Source: Aphis gossypii (Eukaryota; Arthropoda; Insecta; Hemiptera; Aphididae). Taken from it: a DNA stretch of 64,000 nt. Shown one piece after another: positions 19,554 to 31,492 of this stretch; position 1 is the stretch's first letter; the number at the start of each line of letters is the position of its first letter. The stretch is taken from the NCBI RefSeq assembly GCF_020184175.1, contig NW_026083015.1, forward strand, positions 1-64,000, read 5' to 3'. Made by a program: the position numbers and the translations under genes. The notes beneath the pieces are model-generated. The model was given only the letters and a program-made list of their open reading frames with translations. It had not been told where the DNA came from and searched no databases.

Positions 19554-19687
19554 TTCAGCATTTTCCATTTTTTTTTTTTAAATTGTAGCCATATTTATTT
19601 CATCTTTTTTGGAACTTGAAAGTTGGATATTAGAAAGAGCTTTCAAAACATCAACAAACCTATGTTTTAATGAAAATAAAGCATTAT
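19554..19687. repeat. 134-bp direct repeat, copy 1
   Basis: The segment from TTCAGCATTTTCCATT to AAAATAAAGCATTAT appears identical by eye to 20474-20607. In minus orientation it is the end of the DUF4371-like coding fragment (HRFVDVLKALSNIQLSSSKK). The two copies flank 786 bp of plus-strand sequence. Confidence 0.85.
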
Positions 19688-19752
19688 TGTTAAATTATTT
19701 TTATATTATGCTATACTTATCTTATTATATATTAATGTTTTAAAAATTATAG

Positions 19753-20473
19753 ATTTGAAGAGTATGCTGAATCTCCAAGATGGTTTCCCAACAGACATAG
19801 CCAAATTTCCATGGACTATTACTGATGCAAATTTAATAAGAAGTTTATTATTGTATGGACCCTGTAAGCCAGATACTAACTTCCAGCAAACAACAGTGGT
19901 AAACGTTTTTCTTCTGGTTATTATTTTTTAACAACTAAATCTGGTACAAAAATTCCAAGAACTTGGCTATGTTATTCTTATAACTTAGACTGTGTGTATT
20001 GTGAATCATGTTGGCTGTTTGCTGATAGATCTTAAAGTAAATTTAAGTGGGATTGAATATATGGTATTAATGATTGGAATCACTTGTCACAAAGTATTCA
20101 AAGACACGAATCATCCATTAAACATGGATGCAGCTAGAGTTTGTTCCATTTGGGATAAAAATGAAACCCATTGAACATTATGTGGAACTTTTACAAAATA
20201 CATTATTGAGATTGGATTTGAATATTATGAAATGTTGTGGTCAAGGATACGATGGAGCACTGGAGCAGCAGTGATGAGTGGTTAAATAATAGGCGTTCAA
20301 ATACGAATTTGTGATTATTGTGCCCAACGCTACGTTTGTTCATTGCTGTTCCCATAATATAAATTTTGTATTATGTTATGCTGCTAAAAGTACTAGCAAA
20401 ATACAATCATTTTTTGATACTGTGCAAGACATCTACAACTTTTTTAGCTCAAGTTCACCAAGATGGGCTCAGC
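19753..20473 (+). pseudogene. ZMYM1-like/DUF4371 hAT-type fragment, plus strand
   Basis: Several frames carry pieces of this family: a cysteine-containing region near 19995, then KVFKDTNHPLNMDAARVCSI, then a block like CGQGYDGA, and finally CCSHNINFVLCYAAKSTSK and FFDTVQDIYNFFSSSSPRWA. Many stops and frame changes separate them. At 20428-20473 the sequence turns back on itself and continues as a minus-strand copy. It has no coding potential as it stands. Confidence 0.6.
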
Positions 20474-20764
20474 TTCAGCATTTTCCATTTTTTTTTTTTA
20501 AATTGTAGCCATATTTATTTCATCTTTTTTGGAACTTGAAAGTTGGATATTAGAAAGAGCTTTCAAAACATCAACAAACCTATGTTTTAATGAAAATAAA
20601 GCATTATGTCTTGCTTCCCACCGAGTAGGGCACACTTTTTTTAAAGTTATTTTATCCATTTTTATAACGTACTCTTCACCAAAGGCTAGCTGAGCCCATC
20701 TTGGTGAACTTGAGCTAAAAAAGTTGTAGATGTCTATTTTAAATAACTCTTCATTAGATGGCAA
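20474..20764 (-). pseudogene. DUF4371-like fragment, minus strand, inverted against its neighbour
   Basis: An 88-codon frame reads FFSSSSPRWAQLAFGEEYV, then KKVCPTRWEARHNALFSLKH. The first part is the inverted copy (20688-20734) of plus-strand 20428-20473. The CPTRWEAR block is characteristic of these hAT-like proteins. The 134-bp repeat copy 2 (20474-20607) is its 3' portion. Confidence 0.65.
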
Positions 20765-21871
20765 ATGATACTTATGAAATTCAACTTCCTAAAATATAAG
20801 TTTCAATCATTTTAGTAATATAGATCGTATACTAGTTATACTATCTAACTATACAAATTGTATATTAAATAAGGATTAATAGAAATACTCTTTTAAGTTA
20901 AACCGAATTAAAAATGATTTTAATAGACAATAAAATATTTTTTAAAAATGTTTCAGGCAAATAGTATTATTAAAAAAATTAATCAACTTTAAAATCAAAA
21001 TTCAAATTAAATCAATTATTTATAATTATTATTTTTTAATTAAATAAATAAATGATTATGAATATAATATACTAATATCAATATAAATATAAAAATTTAA
21101 TTAAATACCATTTTAAGTGCATTGTATACAATAATTTGTATAGTTATATGTGGCTATTTCATAGCCCTAATTATAACATTAACTATTCATTTTAATTTAA
21201 TTAATTATTGTTTTATATATGATTATGTTTTTTTTTTTTATAAAGAGGTGCTTAGATTAGAAATAAGCTATAAGAGGGATGTAAATGTGTAAAAAAAAAA
21301 AAAATTGAAAGTTTAAATGATTTATTGAATTGGATATAATTAGAAAGAATACTCTAGCATATTTTTATAAAAATTTAGGAGGGCCCTATTATTCCACAGT
21401 TCAAGCCACAAGCACTGTTTTTAAATGAATTTTCTAAAGAATAACAAGTATTTATAGTCAATATATTTAATTGTCAATAATATTAAAAACATTACCAATG
21501 ATTTTTCTGTAGCTGTGCCTGTTTGATTTTTAGTCACAGTAAATGCTAAATTTGAATCAATATCAATGTCTCTTATTAAATCATGCTCGTTTTATTGAAC
21601 TATAGCCGTAGAATTCCTATCACACTAAAATTTAAAAAATATGTAGTAATATACTAAATATAAAATGCTTATAATAAATAATTAATACATTTTTATTTAT
21701 TTGTTTTTTAAAGTTGAATTATTTCATTAAAAATTGGAAATTGATAGTTATATTAAGAAACTTACCAATATCTTCTCTGCAGCTATATTTATTTGATCAC
21801 ACTAAAATGTAAGCAAATATAAATCTAATTAATATGCTAATATTAATGTCAAATATTATGTGTGTAATAAA
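20765..21871. other. AT-rich non-coding stretch
   Basis: I see no gene. The position between two minus-strand fragments of the same family suggests intron or decayed coding sequence. Homopolymer runs dominate. Confidence 0.5.
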
Positions 21872-22078
21872 TTACATTAGGTAGGTAAATGTTAAAATGT
21901 GTAAATAAAAATTATAAAAATAAATACTTACTGGATTTTCATTATTTGACTCATTACCACTAAGTTTTGTTTTCTTAAATACATCTAATATGTTTTGACA
22001 TGATTGGGCTGCAATTTGTAATTTAATTTTTTTTTTGCGTTCTTTGGCAGCTTCACTTTTTTGCTTTTTAGAATTCAT
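21872..22078 (-). pseudogene. N-terminal exon fragment of a ZMYM1/DUF4371-like gene
   Basis: Begins MNSKKQKSEAAKERKKKIKL, a strongly basic N-terminus, then AQSCQNILDVFKK. A GTAAGT donor-like site (TCCA|GTAAGTATT) follows, after which only AT-rich intron-like residues are encoded. Orientation and spacing fit the fragment at 20474-20764 as a downstream exon of the same gene. Confidence 0.4.
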
Positions 22079-22424
22079 TATTTAAAATTTTTACAAACAA
22101 AAATAAAAAGCGTAAATATATCCAATATAAGGAATGATGCGCTATTATAATATGTCTTAATGCAGACTAGTAGACCATAGACAATAATACTATTATAGAC
22201 AAGACTACAGTTTGTAATTTGTAGCGTTTGTACTCAAGCAGCAGTGTGCACAGTCGTCACTTCGTCATTTGTCACTCGTCTGTCAGCAATGGGAAATTCT
22301 GTACTCGCATAAAAATAATTATTAATTGTTATTTTTGGATGTATATGGTATATCATAATATGCTCACCCACACTTATATGATTTTACAAATCTACACAAA
22401 TGTACAATGAACACTATACTACTA

Positions 22425-23899
22425 TAGTTGGGGACATGAAAAGTGGCGTGTGACCTTCATTGCACCCCGACCCACACCCGGCCTGCGGACGGTGGTTCTC
22501 AACATGCGGCGTATTTCACGTGCGCAGCGTAACATTTTGTGCATTGAACACATAACCAAAATACGGTTACTTTTTTGATTCTACAGCTTTAAGGTGGTTT
22601 GTTGCAGCTGTTATTTTCTGCCACTGTATCAATCCTCAATGCTTACCGAGAAAAAAATGATTACACCGGAAGCGTTAAGTCAAAGCGACGAGTTCTTATA
22701 AATTTGAATTTTTCATTTAAGAAATGTAATGACGGGCGCAAATTTTTAATGGAGCGTTTAGACATAGTTGCTCTACGATGCAAATTTCTCAGAAAAATGT
22801 GCACACTGCGTAAAAATAATGGTAGTCGCCCGGTCGCACGGTTGTGTATGTTGATGAGACTTGGGTTAATCAAAATCACTCACGATCCATTATTTGGCAG
22901 AGCAATCAAGATACGGAAAGGTTAAAGGTCCCACTTGGCAAGGGTGGTCGACTGATCGTATGTCACACAGGATGCGCCCACTACGATTTCATTGAAGATT
23001 CTAAATTAGTTTTTCGTAGTAACACTGGTAATACTACAGACTACCATAACCAAATGAATGCTGAGGTGTACAAAGAGTGGTTTCTTCTATTACTCAATCA
23101 TCTTGAAGAACCCTGTATTATTGTAATGGATAACGCATCATATCATTCGACCTTGACTGAGAATTATCCTAAGAGTAATTCTAGAAAATCGGATGTACAA
23201 AAATGGCTTAAAGATAAAAATATTCCTTACAGTAATTTAGAAACATTGGCCGAACTCAAAATGAAGGTGAAAAATAAAATGCCACGTGAAAAGTCATATC
23301 TCCTTGATGAGTTAATATTAGAAAGAGGTCATGGGTTATACGACTTCTTCCCTATCACTGCCAGTACAACCCTATTGAGTTGATTTAGGCTCAAGTTAAA
23401 AATGAAGTTGCCAAAAAAAACAACACTTTCAAGATGGTAGACATTGAACGCTTGACTCATGAAGCGTTAGATTCAGTGACTCTGCAAGACTGGGAGAAAT
23501 GTGTACGACATGCAGAAACGATTCAATTACAAGACTACGAAAGAGAAGTTCACAGGGATGCCATATTAGAACCAATTATATTGACCATATCACCAGGTGA
23601 TAGTGACTCGAGTGACGATGAAGACACAGATAATGATGAAGACATATTTCGTGAAAAGAAAATTGTGTATATAATGTTGTTAATAGTATTTTGTAAAAAT
23701 ATAATATAAGCATATAAAATGTTAAGATGTTTTTAAAAAAAAAATTTTACATTTATAGTACGATTTTGTTGTTTGGTTTTTTTTATTATAAATATTTTTG
23801 AAAAAGCGCGGCAATTGGTTTGGCAGTTTAAAAACTCATTAGACGATTTAACCGCTTGGATCGCGTCGGTTACACGCCACTTTTCATAACCCCGACTAT
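22425..23899 (+). mobile_element. Sailor-like (DD82E) transposon with both TIRs
   Basis: Left end TAGTTGGGGACATGAAAAGT and the inverse of the right end TAGTCGGGGTTATGAAAAGT match at 17 of 20 positions and both continue GGCGTGT. TA flanks both sides (22423-22424 and 23900-23901), as for Tc1/mariner-type insertion. It is 1475 bp long. The same TIR family is found at 2344 and 17379. Confidence 0.85.
22599..23709 (+). pseudogene. Sailor-like transposase, frameshifted and N-terminally deleted
   Basis: Three frames in succession (22599-22925, 22844-23383, 23384-23709) carry one protein. Acidic residues are in YVDETWVNQNH and VMDNASYHS, and a glutamate lies in QYNPIEL after a frame change near 23337. 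About 82 residues separate the second Asp and the Glu, which fits the DD82E Sailor group as I remember it. A TAG falls within the NPIEL-stop-AQVK stretch. The helix-turn-helix N-terminus seen in the copy at 1.1-2.0 kb is absent. An acidic tail (DSDSSDDEDTDNDED) ends the protein. It is inactive as it stands. Confidence 0.75.
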
Positions 23900-23901
23900 A
23901 G

Positions 23902-25240
23902 AACGTCTAGAACACTATACAACAAAAAAACCATCAGCCACCACCAACCACCCAAATATAATTATTATCCATACTACATTGTTTATTAAAAGTTATAAAT
24001 AGAAGTATCGCCGTACCAAGCTGAATTAAATGTATAATATATTCTTTATTTTGTATTAATAAAAACTTGCATTTATATTTTATAATCATTTTATAATATA
24101 AGATAATCATAATAGACTTATTTTGATATAATTATTATTATTTTATTTTAGTTAAAAGATTAAGATTTTAAATTTATATGGTTCGGCCCGGCGTCCTTAG
24201 AAAGCTTGCAGTCCAGTAGGACTTTTCCTACCGTCCCACCTGGAAAGTCCGCCTCTGCCTGTAGAAGTGCTATCATCAGGAGAGGTAATATTTTCAATGG
24301 ATGTATTATATGTGTTTTGTCCATCTTGTTTTAAGCCTATAGTACTTTAAAAATCATTTTCAGATATTTGTCCAATACTTTTAAGTTTTACATCACTTTC
24401 TACTACTATAAAAACAAAATTAATTTTAGTTTCATAATAATATATTATAATATTATACATTTGATGTTTTGAGTTTTTTCTGTAAAATTTCAATTTTTAC
24501 CTTTCTGTTTAACATAAGTTGTGCGACAGCTGCACATCTAGCCGAGATGACGAGAGTACACGTGTGCGTGCGTTGTCGGATACCGACACGTAGCGCGTCC
24601 TGTGCGATTTTTCGTCGGTGTTGAATGGTCGATAACCTGTGGGGGAGGGGGAAGAGTGGACTGTATAAATAAAGGTGACTATTAACAACAAAGTTATATG
24701 GTAGGAAAAGCATACAAGAACTATTTATTACAATGGTTTATAATAAATACGGCTTAACAACTAGGGTTAGTAATAAGAGTATAAAGGCGCAATCACAATC
24801 CGATCGGCAATCAAAATAATTAATATAATATGTAATAATTCGAATAAAATAAATATCTTTCGCGTGTTGCGAATATAATAGAATAAGATAAACAACAAAG
24901 TTTTGTGTACGCTGTACGACCTGATAATAGACTGATTAGACGTGATAAGGCGGGGCTGGTATGATTGGCGTGGAACGACACTCAGCTGGCGGAGATTAAA
25001 AACTGGTTGCGACGATACATCGAACGTCATCTAGGGCGACTTCGACCAACGAATCAACGACCTCGTGGACTTCCGCGTGATGAACCGATGTAGTTAAAAT
25101 TTGACACTCGCGAATAGCGAAGCGGCGGCGTAAATCACGACGCATACAGCGGAGGAGCCGACGGAATTGACGAGTGTAAAGAGAAAAACAAACCACGCGA
25201 CAAAGGACAAGACGCGTGACCACGTGGGGAACCCGGCACA
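23902..25240. other. Non-coding, with a GC-richer LTR-like tract
   Basis: 23902-24450 is AT-rich apart from 24180-24290, a GC-richer block of unknown origin (GTTCGGCCCGGCGTCCTTAG). The stretch 24500-25240 is GC-richer and has TGTATAAATAAAGG at about 24660, like a core promoter. It appears to interrupt the zinc-finger exon at about 25240, so it may be a solo LTR. I found no matching ends or target duplication. Confidence 0.35.
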
Positions 25241-25241
25241 A

Positions 25242-25395
25242 TCGCAGTGAATGTGGGCCTTTTGTACTTGAACATATCCATGTGTATTCATTTTCCCATA
25301 ATGTATTGTACTTGTGATCATAATTTAGTTTTCTCTTTTTTGTCAAATTTCTCCTTTTCTCTTCTTCTGTATTATACCCATCGGATTCAGACATC
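25242..25395 (-). pseudogene. N-terminal exon of a zinc-finger hAT-type protein, cut short
   Basis: The frame starts MSESDGYNTEEEKRRNLTKK at 25394. It goes on with YNTLWENEYTWICSSTKGP, which resembles the region just before the first cysteine pair in BED-like zinc fingers of insect hAT-derived proteins. It then runs into GC-rich non-homologous sequence. The upstream 200 bp could hold its promoter. A recently captured or host-derived gene cannot be excluded. Confidence 0.35.
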
Positions 25396-26917
25396 CTAAA
25401 ATTAATAAATACATATAAAGTAATTGTATGAAGAATAAAACATTTTAACTTAATAAATACTTACATAGTGACACGAAATACCAAATGTGGAGATTGGGAT
25501 TTGTCGTCTGATGGCGAACTATAGTGAACTTTGACAGTTTGACGTTTGACTAGCTGCTATTGTCCATTGCTTTATTTGTTTACAATGTTTTGGGGGGAAA
25601 TGATATTATAAATTTATAACGACGATAAATAAAACCACTGATAGCACTTTCAAAACATTCGATTATGAGTGTTGATGATAACAGAGGCACCTTTAGCGGG
25701 CGGGCCATCCCCCGTCACCCGCCCACCTTTGATTTACATTGGTCATTTTGTCATAGTAGGTATATTATTCAGGGATGGTGTAAAATGTGGTATAATTTAA
25801 AAAAAAAATCAACGCTAAAAACGATAAAATATATAAAACCATTAATGGGCTAAAATCACCAGATTTTACATAATTTTCAAAAGTTTTTCACCAGTCACCA
25901 AGTTGCATCAAAAATCACCATATCTGGTGATAAATCACCAGACCTGGCAACACTGAATCGCACAAACGAGCGGGTAATGGCGACAATATGTCGTGGTATC
26001 GGCACGGATGACCGAACAACTCGGAATCGCAAAACACAACGACGTGAGCGACGAGCTGGTGAGCAGCGGGGCTCAGAAACAGAAAAAAAAAAACAAAATG
26101 ATGGCGTGATGACGGCGACGGCGCACCGGTTCGCGGCGGTAAAGGCGTGTGACCTTACACACAACACACGGGATGACAAAACACGACGACGACGTGACGG
26201 TGGGTGCCTGCGGCCAACGGCTAGACCGCGACGGTAGAATCCCCTGCCTGGGGTACAAAGTTCGCTCGCACAGTTTTGGCAGCGGAGCAGCAGGGCGACA
26301 ACGTAGCGACATAGACGATATCGCATACGACCGCCAAATTAAAAAAAAGCTGAATTGTATACCCAACATAAGTAGATGGTGTTATTATTAATATATATTT
26401 TGATAACGACCAAAAAATTAATTGACTGTGCTATAAAAATTTTATACAGGATTAAATAGTTTAGGTTTAAAAATACAAAAACCAATGAAAAATCTACATT
26501 TAAATGCTAATATTGTATATATACATTTTTTAATTAAAAAAAATGACCCTAAATTAGTTGAAGAATGTTTTTTTGAAAAACTGGTAGCAGAATTTAATTT
26601 GAGCGAGATCTCAAAGTCTCATGTGTCATGGGTCATGATATATGTTGACTATGGTAGTCAAGTTGTTAATAAATAGGTTAAATAACATTTCAGTCATAGG
26701 TATCTTATTTAACATCTTACTGGTCAGAATATTCATAAAATAATTTTGTACTTACCATTATTATGCAGATTGCATTCAAAAAAATTATTGATCTTCTTGT
26801 TCGTTTTTAAAATATTACACTGTTCTTGATGTTTTTTTTTTAACTGCTCCACTTAGAGCTATTGGTGGCATAATTTATTATAGACGACGTTAAACCGTCA
26901 CCCGTCAGGGTATTCAA
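25396..26917. other. Non-coding stretch
   Basis: No supported gene. There is a small palindrome (ATCTGGTGATAAATCACCAG at 25921-25940) within a run of CACCAG repeats (25855-25945). A GC-rich tract follows at 25970-26300 and has open frames on both strands without recognisable motifs. A 63-codon frame at 26485-26676 is not convincing. Confidence 0.45.
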
Positions 26918-26921
26918 TTAA

Positions 26922-29497
26922 CCCATTAAGTCCGAAGTATTTTTTTTTATAAATGTCGTTTTTTTTTTATATAGTTACTATAAATAATTTATTTAATAAA
27001 AAACTTAAGAACATTTTTTTTATTTATCCACTCAATTACTTACAATTTGATGTGACCGTATGGTAACGCTAGGATTTTGAGGTGATATAATTTACAATAT
27101 TATAACGAAATATTTTTATTTTTTAAATAACAATTCTTTTACACGTAGTTACTTAAGTTCTTATACTTATACTAGTATGTTACGGAATGAAATATTTTGA
27201 AACATTCAATGCAGAGACCCACGTTACATTTTTCACACATCGTACGAATACTTGACGAACACCCTTCACCTGCACATCTTTTTCTTTTTTTTTCTGGGGT
27301 TGGAATGATAAGATGATTTTTCCCATCGTACCTAATGTCATCACTTATTCTATTGCATGAGACACTTGAAATCGACGTGGATAGCCTGCCGCCGACTTTA
27401 GGTTTCGTCCCATATTTTAATAGCAAATTTCGGACTATTTCACGTCTAAATTGAAGTTGTGGTAAATTTGGCTTTACTTTTCTTTGTAAGATCCAAGCAT
27501 TATTCATGCATACATCTATTAACCAAGTGAAGATTGGCCACCACCACTTTTTTCCACGTATACCAGTTCTGTAAGTAGCAATGTTTTGGTCCATCAAGTC
27601 CGTTCCTCCCATATATTTGTTGTACTCTCCAATCATATGTGGTCTAGGAACTGATATTTTTCTTTTTTCTTTTTGAGAATATCTTTGTACGTAGCTTATA
27701 GGTTTCACCCCAATGCTAGAAGAAGCTGCAGTTACGACCGAATTGTCCATCCATCGTGCATAAATAATACCGTCATTTTTTTCAATAATACTTGCACATT
27801 CACCTCTTTGTTTTTTTAAGAATAATTTTTTTTTTGTTAGAGGAAAATCTTTACCAAGTCGATTTTCTCTAATAGTCGCAGTTCCAGAATAACCACGATC
27901 TCTCAGAAAACTTAATAAATTTGAACTGGTAAATAAATTATCACAAAATATACAGAAAGGTAATTGTCTTTTTTCTGGAGGTAGATTTTCTAATATATAA
28001 GGGGTGCAGTACATTTTCCAAAAACATGTTCATAATTTGGTTTACCATTTGGCAAATTTCCCTGATAAATATCAAAATTTATGAGATAGCCGTCAGCCGA
28101 ATTGAGACACCACATTTTATAACCAAAGCGAATTGGCTTACCTCGAATAAATTGTTTACAACTGTGTCGACCGAAATACTTGATCATGGATTCATCATAA
28201 TTATATTTTTAACCGGTACAAAATTTTCAATACAACGAGTCTTAACTTTTTCCATAATATTTCTCAATTTCCAGGCTTTATCGTTTGCATTCATTTTATT
28301 ATTATCTGCGCAGTGTATAAATTTCATAATTTGAAAAAACCGATCTCTACCCATTGAATTAGAAACCAAAACATTGTGTACATCCTGATCTTGCTCCCAA
28401 TAATGTCGCTTTGACGGTACTTGATTATAACCGCTCAATAGTAGTATACCAATAAAACATCTAATCTCATTACAAGTAATATTTTGATCATTACAATTTT
28501 TAAATAAAGTGTAATTTCTAGTTTCATCAACTAATAAATTTATAATTTCGTCTGTTAGAAACAATTCAAATAATTCTACGGGTGTCATATTGGATATATG
28601 GTTATAGTTTGTAGTTGGAAAACTTTGTACTCTATCATCAAAATCGCCAGTAATCCATTCGGGAATTGGTTTTTGTCTGTTTTTTACCCATTTTTCGTTC
28701 TGCATGATAAACTTATCAATATCTGTTGATACAGAAGGAATTTGGACATCTACTTTGGTTGATGGTGGAGAATTGCCCAATGTATTGAAATTCCCGATTC
28801 TGTCGTTATTTTCTAGCCTTATTTCAGCAGGTGCTAATAATTGCCGACCAGTCAAATTATCTATTGCACCGGATCCATCTTCGTCACCCGAATCTTCATC
28901 GGTAAGAATATTTACTTCAGGTGGTTCAATGTATATTTCTTCAACCCTTGTCTGAGACTCTTCGTCATCTTCAAATAAAATATCCAAAGCTTCTTGGAGA
29001 GTCAACCCATTACTATAAAAATTAAATTTATAGCCATAAAAATAATTGTTATCGTAATTGAAGAAAAATAAAGTATGTACTTTGATTAATTTACATAAAA
29101 ACCTAACGTTACCACATGGTAACGCTGTAAATAACGATTATTTACGAATATAAATAAAATATGTATGTATGTAAAAATTACACTAATATATGCCCTAACA
29201 TACTAAGAAAATATACTCACAGGTTTATAGCAAAAAAGTGTACCGAGTAAATAATAAAAGAACTTACCTTCCAAGAAAATCCATGGTTACGAGTACGAAA
29301 AAAACAACCAGCTATTTCAACGTATAACACATGAGTGATTGATATTGTGGAATTCTGGTTAATGACATCTCGTTCTGTTAGATATAGATAGTGTATAAAC
29401 ATTGATAAAACCGATATAACACTAATACATGGGGAACCACGGCTATTTTTAGAAATTATTTGTTGCGTTACCATACGGGTGTGCTAGGACATAAAAG
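26922..29497 (-). mobile_element. piggyBac-type transposon with TTAA at both ends
   Basis: TTAA lies at 26918-26921 and 29498-29501. The ends read inward CCCATTAAGTCC and, from the other side, CTTTTATGTCC, similar apart from a one-base gap. A longer subterminal inverted pair is clear: CCGTATGGTAACGC at about 27056 and GCGTTACCATACGG at about 29465. The length is 2576 bp. It encloses a piggyBac transposase on the minus strand. Confidence 0.65.
27172..29005 (-). pseudogene. piggyBac transposase, two frameshifts
   Basis: Frames 29005-28184, 28187-27990 and 28014-27172 join at about 28186 and 28000. The order is an acidic N-terminus, MTPVELFELFLTDEIINLLV, YDESMIKYFGRH (first catalytic Asp region), IFCDNLFTSSNLL (second), YMGGTDLMDQNIATYRT (third) and WWWPIFTWLIDVCMNNAW. 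A C-terminal cysteine-rich zinc domain ends it (CAGEGCSSS...CEKCNVGLCIEC). All family landmarks are present, about 600 residues, close to full length. It resembles PGBD4-like proteins. The frameshifts make it inactive, and recent decay is likely. Confidence 0.85.
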
Positions 29498-29501
29498 TTA
29501 A

Positions 29502-30160
29502 TTTAATTATATAAATGCAAATCAATATCACAACCAATTTTCACATACGCAAACAGAGTGGGTACTGCATAAACCATTAATCGACTGTAAAACACGGACT
29601 GTAGAAGATCCCGTTTTTTCTATAAGTATTATAAAAGCGAGTCCGATCACAGTTTTCCTGCATGTCGTATAACAAAAATAGACACCCAATAATTGAGACG
29701 TGTCACACACTCATACTAAGCCGATCAGAATGCGTTTTCTTTCGTATGACGCGCTTTAATCAATTTATTGCAACCAAACTATTTTTAATTTCGATTATAC
29801 AGGCCGAAAAACGTTAACCTATGTGCGATAATGTTGTGTACAAAACAAAATCGATCTATTGTCCAATATTTATTAATTATTATTATAACTGTAGAGTGTA
29901 GCCAGTGTAGGGGATGGAAATGATCGTCCTTCGTTGTCAGAATGTTAAATAATAATGAAAAAACAAATTAAATATTTTAAGCATAATAATAATATAATAT
30001 TCCGAACGCGCCGAACTTAGCGAGCGGCTAAAAATTGAATGAATATAATAAAGTCGGCGTTGTTGTCATGGTCGAAGCACGTCGATAACAAAATTTATAT
30101 CTATCTATAAAAAATCCCTTATTATCATGGTTTTCTTCATTTTTAACAAAAAGGTGTCAA
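29502..30160. other. Non-coding stretch
   Basis: Nothing recognisable; mixed AT-rich sequence between the piggyBac element and the LINE fragment. Confidence 0.5.
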
Positions 30161-30164
30161 ATTG

Positions 30165-31116
30165 TATAATATAATGATTTTTTCTCGAATCCCATATCTA
30201 TTACATCCGGGGTACCACAGGGAGACCATATTTCTCCACTATTATTTCTACTATATATAAACGATATTTCTTCCGTATTAAAACATACTAAAATCTTACT
30301 TTTTGCTGATGATGCTAAGATTTTTAAAACAATTCACTCCGTATCTGATGCTTTAGCACTGCAATCTGATTTTGACGTATTTAGCGTTTGGTGCACTAAA
30401 AACGGCATGGAACTAAATATAAATAAATGTTCAATCATTTCATTCTCTCAAAAAAAAAAAACATTTTGGACTTTAATTACAATTTTTTTAATTTTTAAAT
30501 TCACCGCACGTATTTAATAAAGGATCTAGGCATAATTTTTGATTCAAAAATGAATTTTAAAGAACACATCATTAAAATAAAAAATAATGCATCGTCAAAA
30601 CTAGGTCTCTTAAAGAGGAGTTGTTCAAATTTTAATAATTATCTAGCCATAAAAAGTATCTATTTCTCTATTGTACGCTCGCAACTAGAATATGCTGCTC
30701 TCATTTGGTCTCCCAGTTCTTTGATTTTAAACCAAACCTTAGACTCGATTCAAAACTCTTTTTTACGCTTCTTATCATTCAAATGTAACGTCGAACGCCC
30801 ATCCCACTCGAGTTATGAAGAAGTATCCGGGTTTTTTAATATTCCTACTTTAAAAAATCGTAGAAAATACCTATCTTTTCTTTTTCTTTTTAAACTATTA
30901 AATAATAAAATTCAATGCCAAGAACTACTACAAAAACTAAATTTTAGAGTAAAAACTAACTTCACGAGAAACAATGATTTATTTATTTTAAATAATACAC
31001 GTACAAATTATTCTTTTTCCTCTCCGATAAATTCATTAATGTCCACTGCTAATTCCGTAAAATTGGATTTGTTTTGTTGTAATGTGGGTGACATTAAGTC
31101 AGCATTTAATGTGTAA
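30165..31116 (+). pseudogene. Non-LTR retrotransposon reverse transcriptase, 3' part only
   Basis: The sequence enters at the palm region: GVPQGDHISPLLFLLYIND, then LLFADDAKIF with the FADD catalytic motif. A frame change near 30455 follows a run of ten A. A 188-codon frame (30550-31116) then carries the thumb and C-terminal part (YFSIVRSQLEYAALIWSP). This is typical of Jockey/I-type LINE proteins. The endonuclease and N-terminal RT are missing, as in 5'-truncated LINE insertions. The TAA at 31116 is followed by about 320 bp of 3' UTR and a tetranucleotide tail. Confidence 0.75.
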
Positions 31117-31434
31117 TAATTTAAAATAGGTACCTATGTTCTATTAAAATTTTATTTTTCTCTGTTTATTTCTTTTCTTTTAAGGTTTTATTAATATAAG
31201 TTATAACTATTGTATTTTATATTTTTATTTGTATATTAACACTGTTCACTGTTAACTCAGTTAAATTTTGATATTTTTAAGCACCTAGCTACGCTGTAAA
31301 CTTTTCTTACACTATATTTTTGTTGTAAATATTAGCAGTATGTACTAAACCTATGTAATTATCTAATCAATTGTTCATCATATGTTTTGTTTTACTGCAA
31401 TACTATAATATTAATGTAAATGGATTTATATCCG

Positions 31435-31492
31435 TGAATAAATAAATAAATAAATAAATAAAAATAAATAAATAAATAAAATAAAATATATA
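31435..31492 (+). repeat. AATA microsatellite, 3' tail of the LINE fragment
   Basis: About a dozen AAATA/AATA units. LINEs of this type often end in short tandem repeats, and its position after the 3' UTR fits. Confidence 0.75.

Noticed and set aside
24996..25394. Single 132-codon protein on the minus strand
   Set aside because: Only the first 50 or so codons look like protein. The rest is Arg/Val-rich translation of a GC-rich insert.
25895..26391. Overlapping long frames on both strands in the GC-rich tract
   Set aside because: Composition effect of CG-rich sequence; no motif in any frame and no consistent start.
31435..31492. CRISPR-like or regulatory array
   Set aside because: A plain AATA microsatellite at the end of a LINE fragment.
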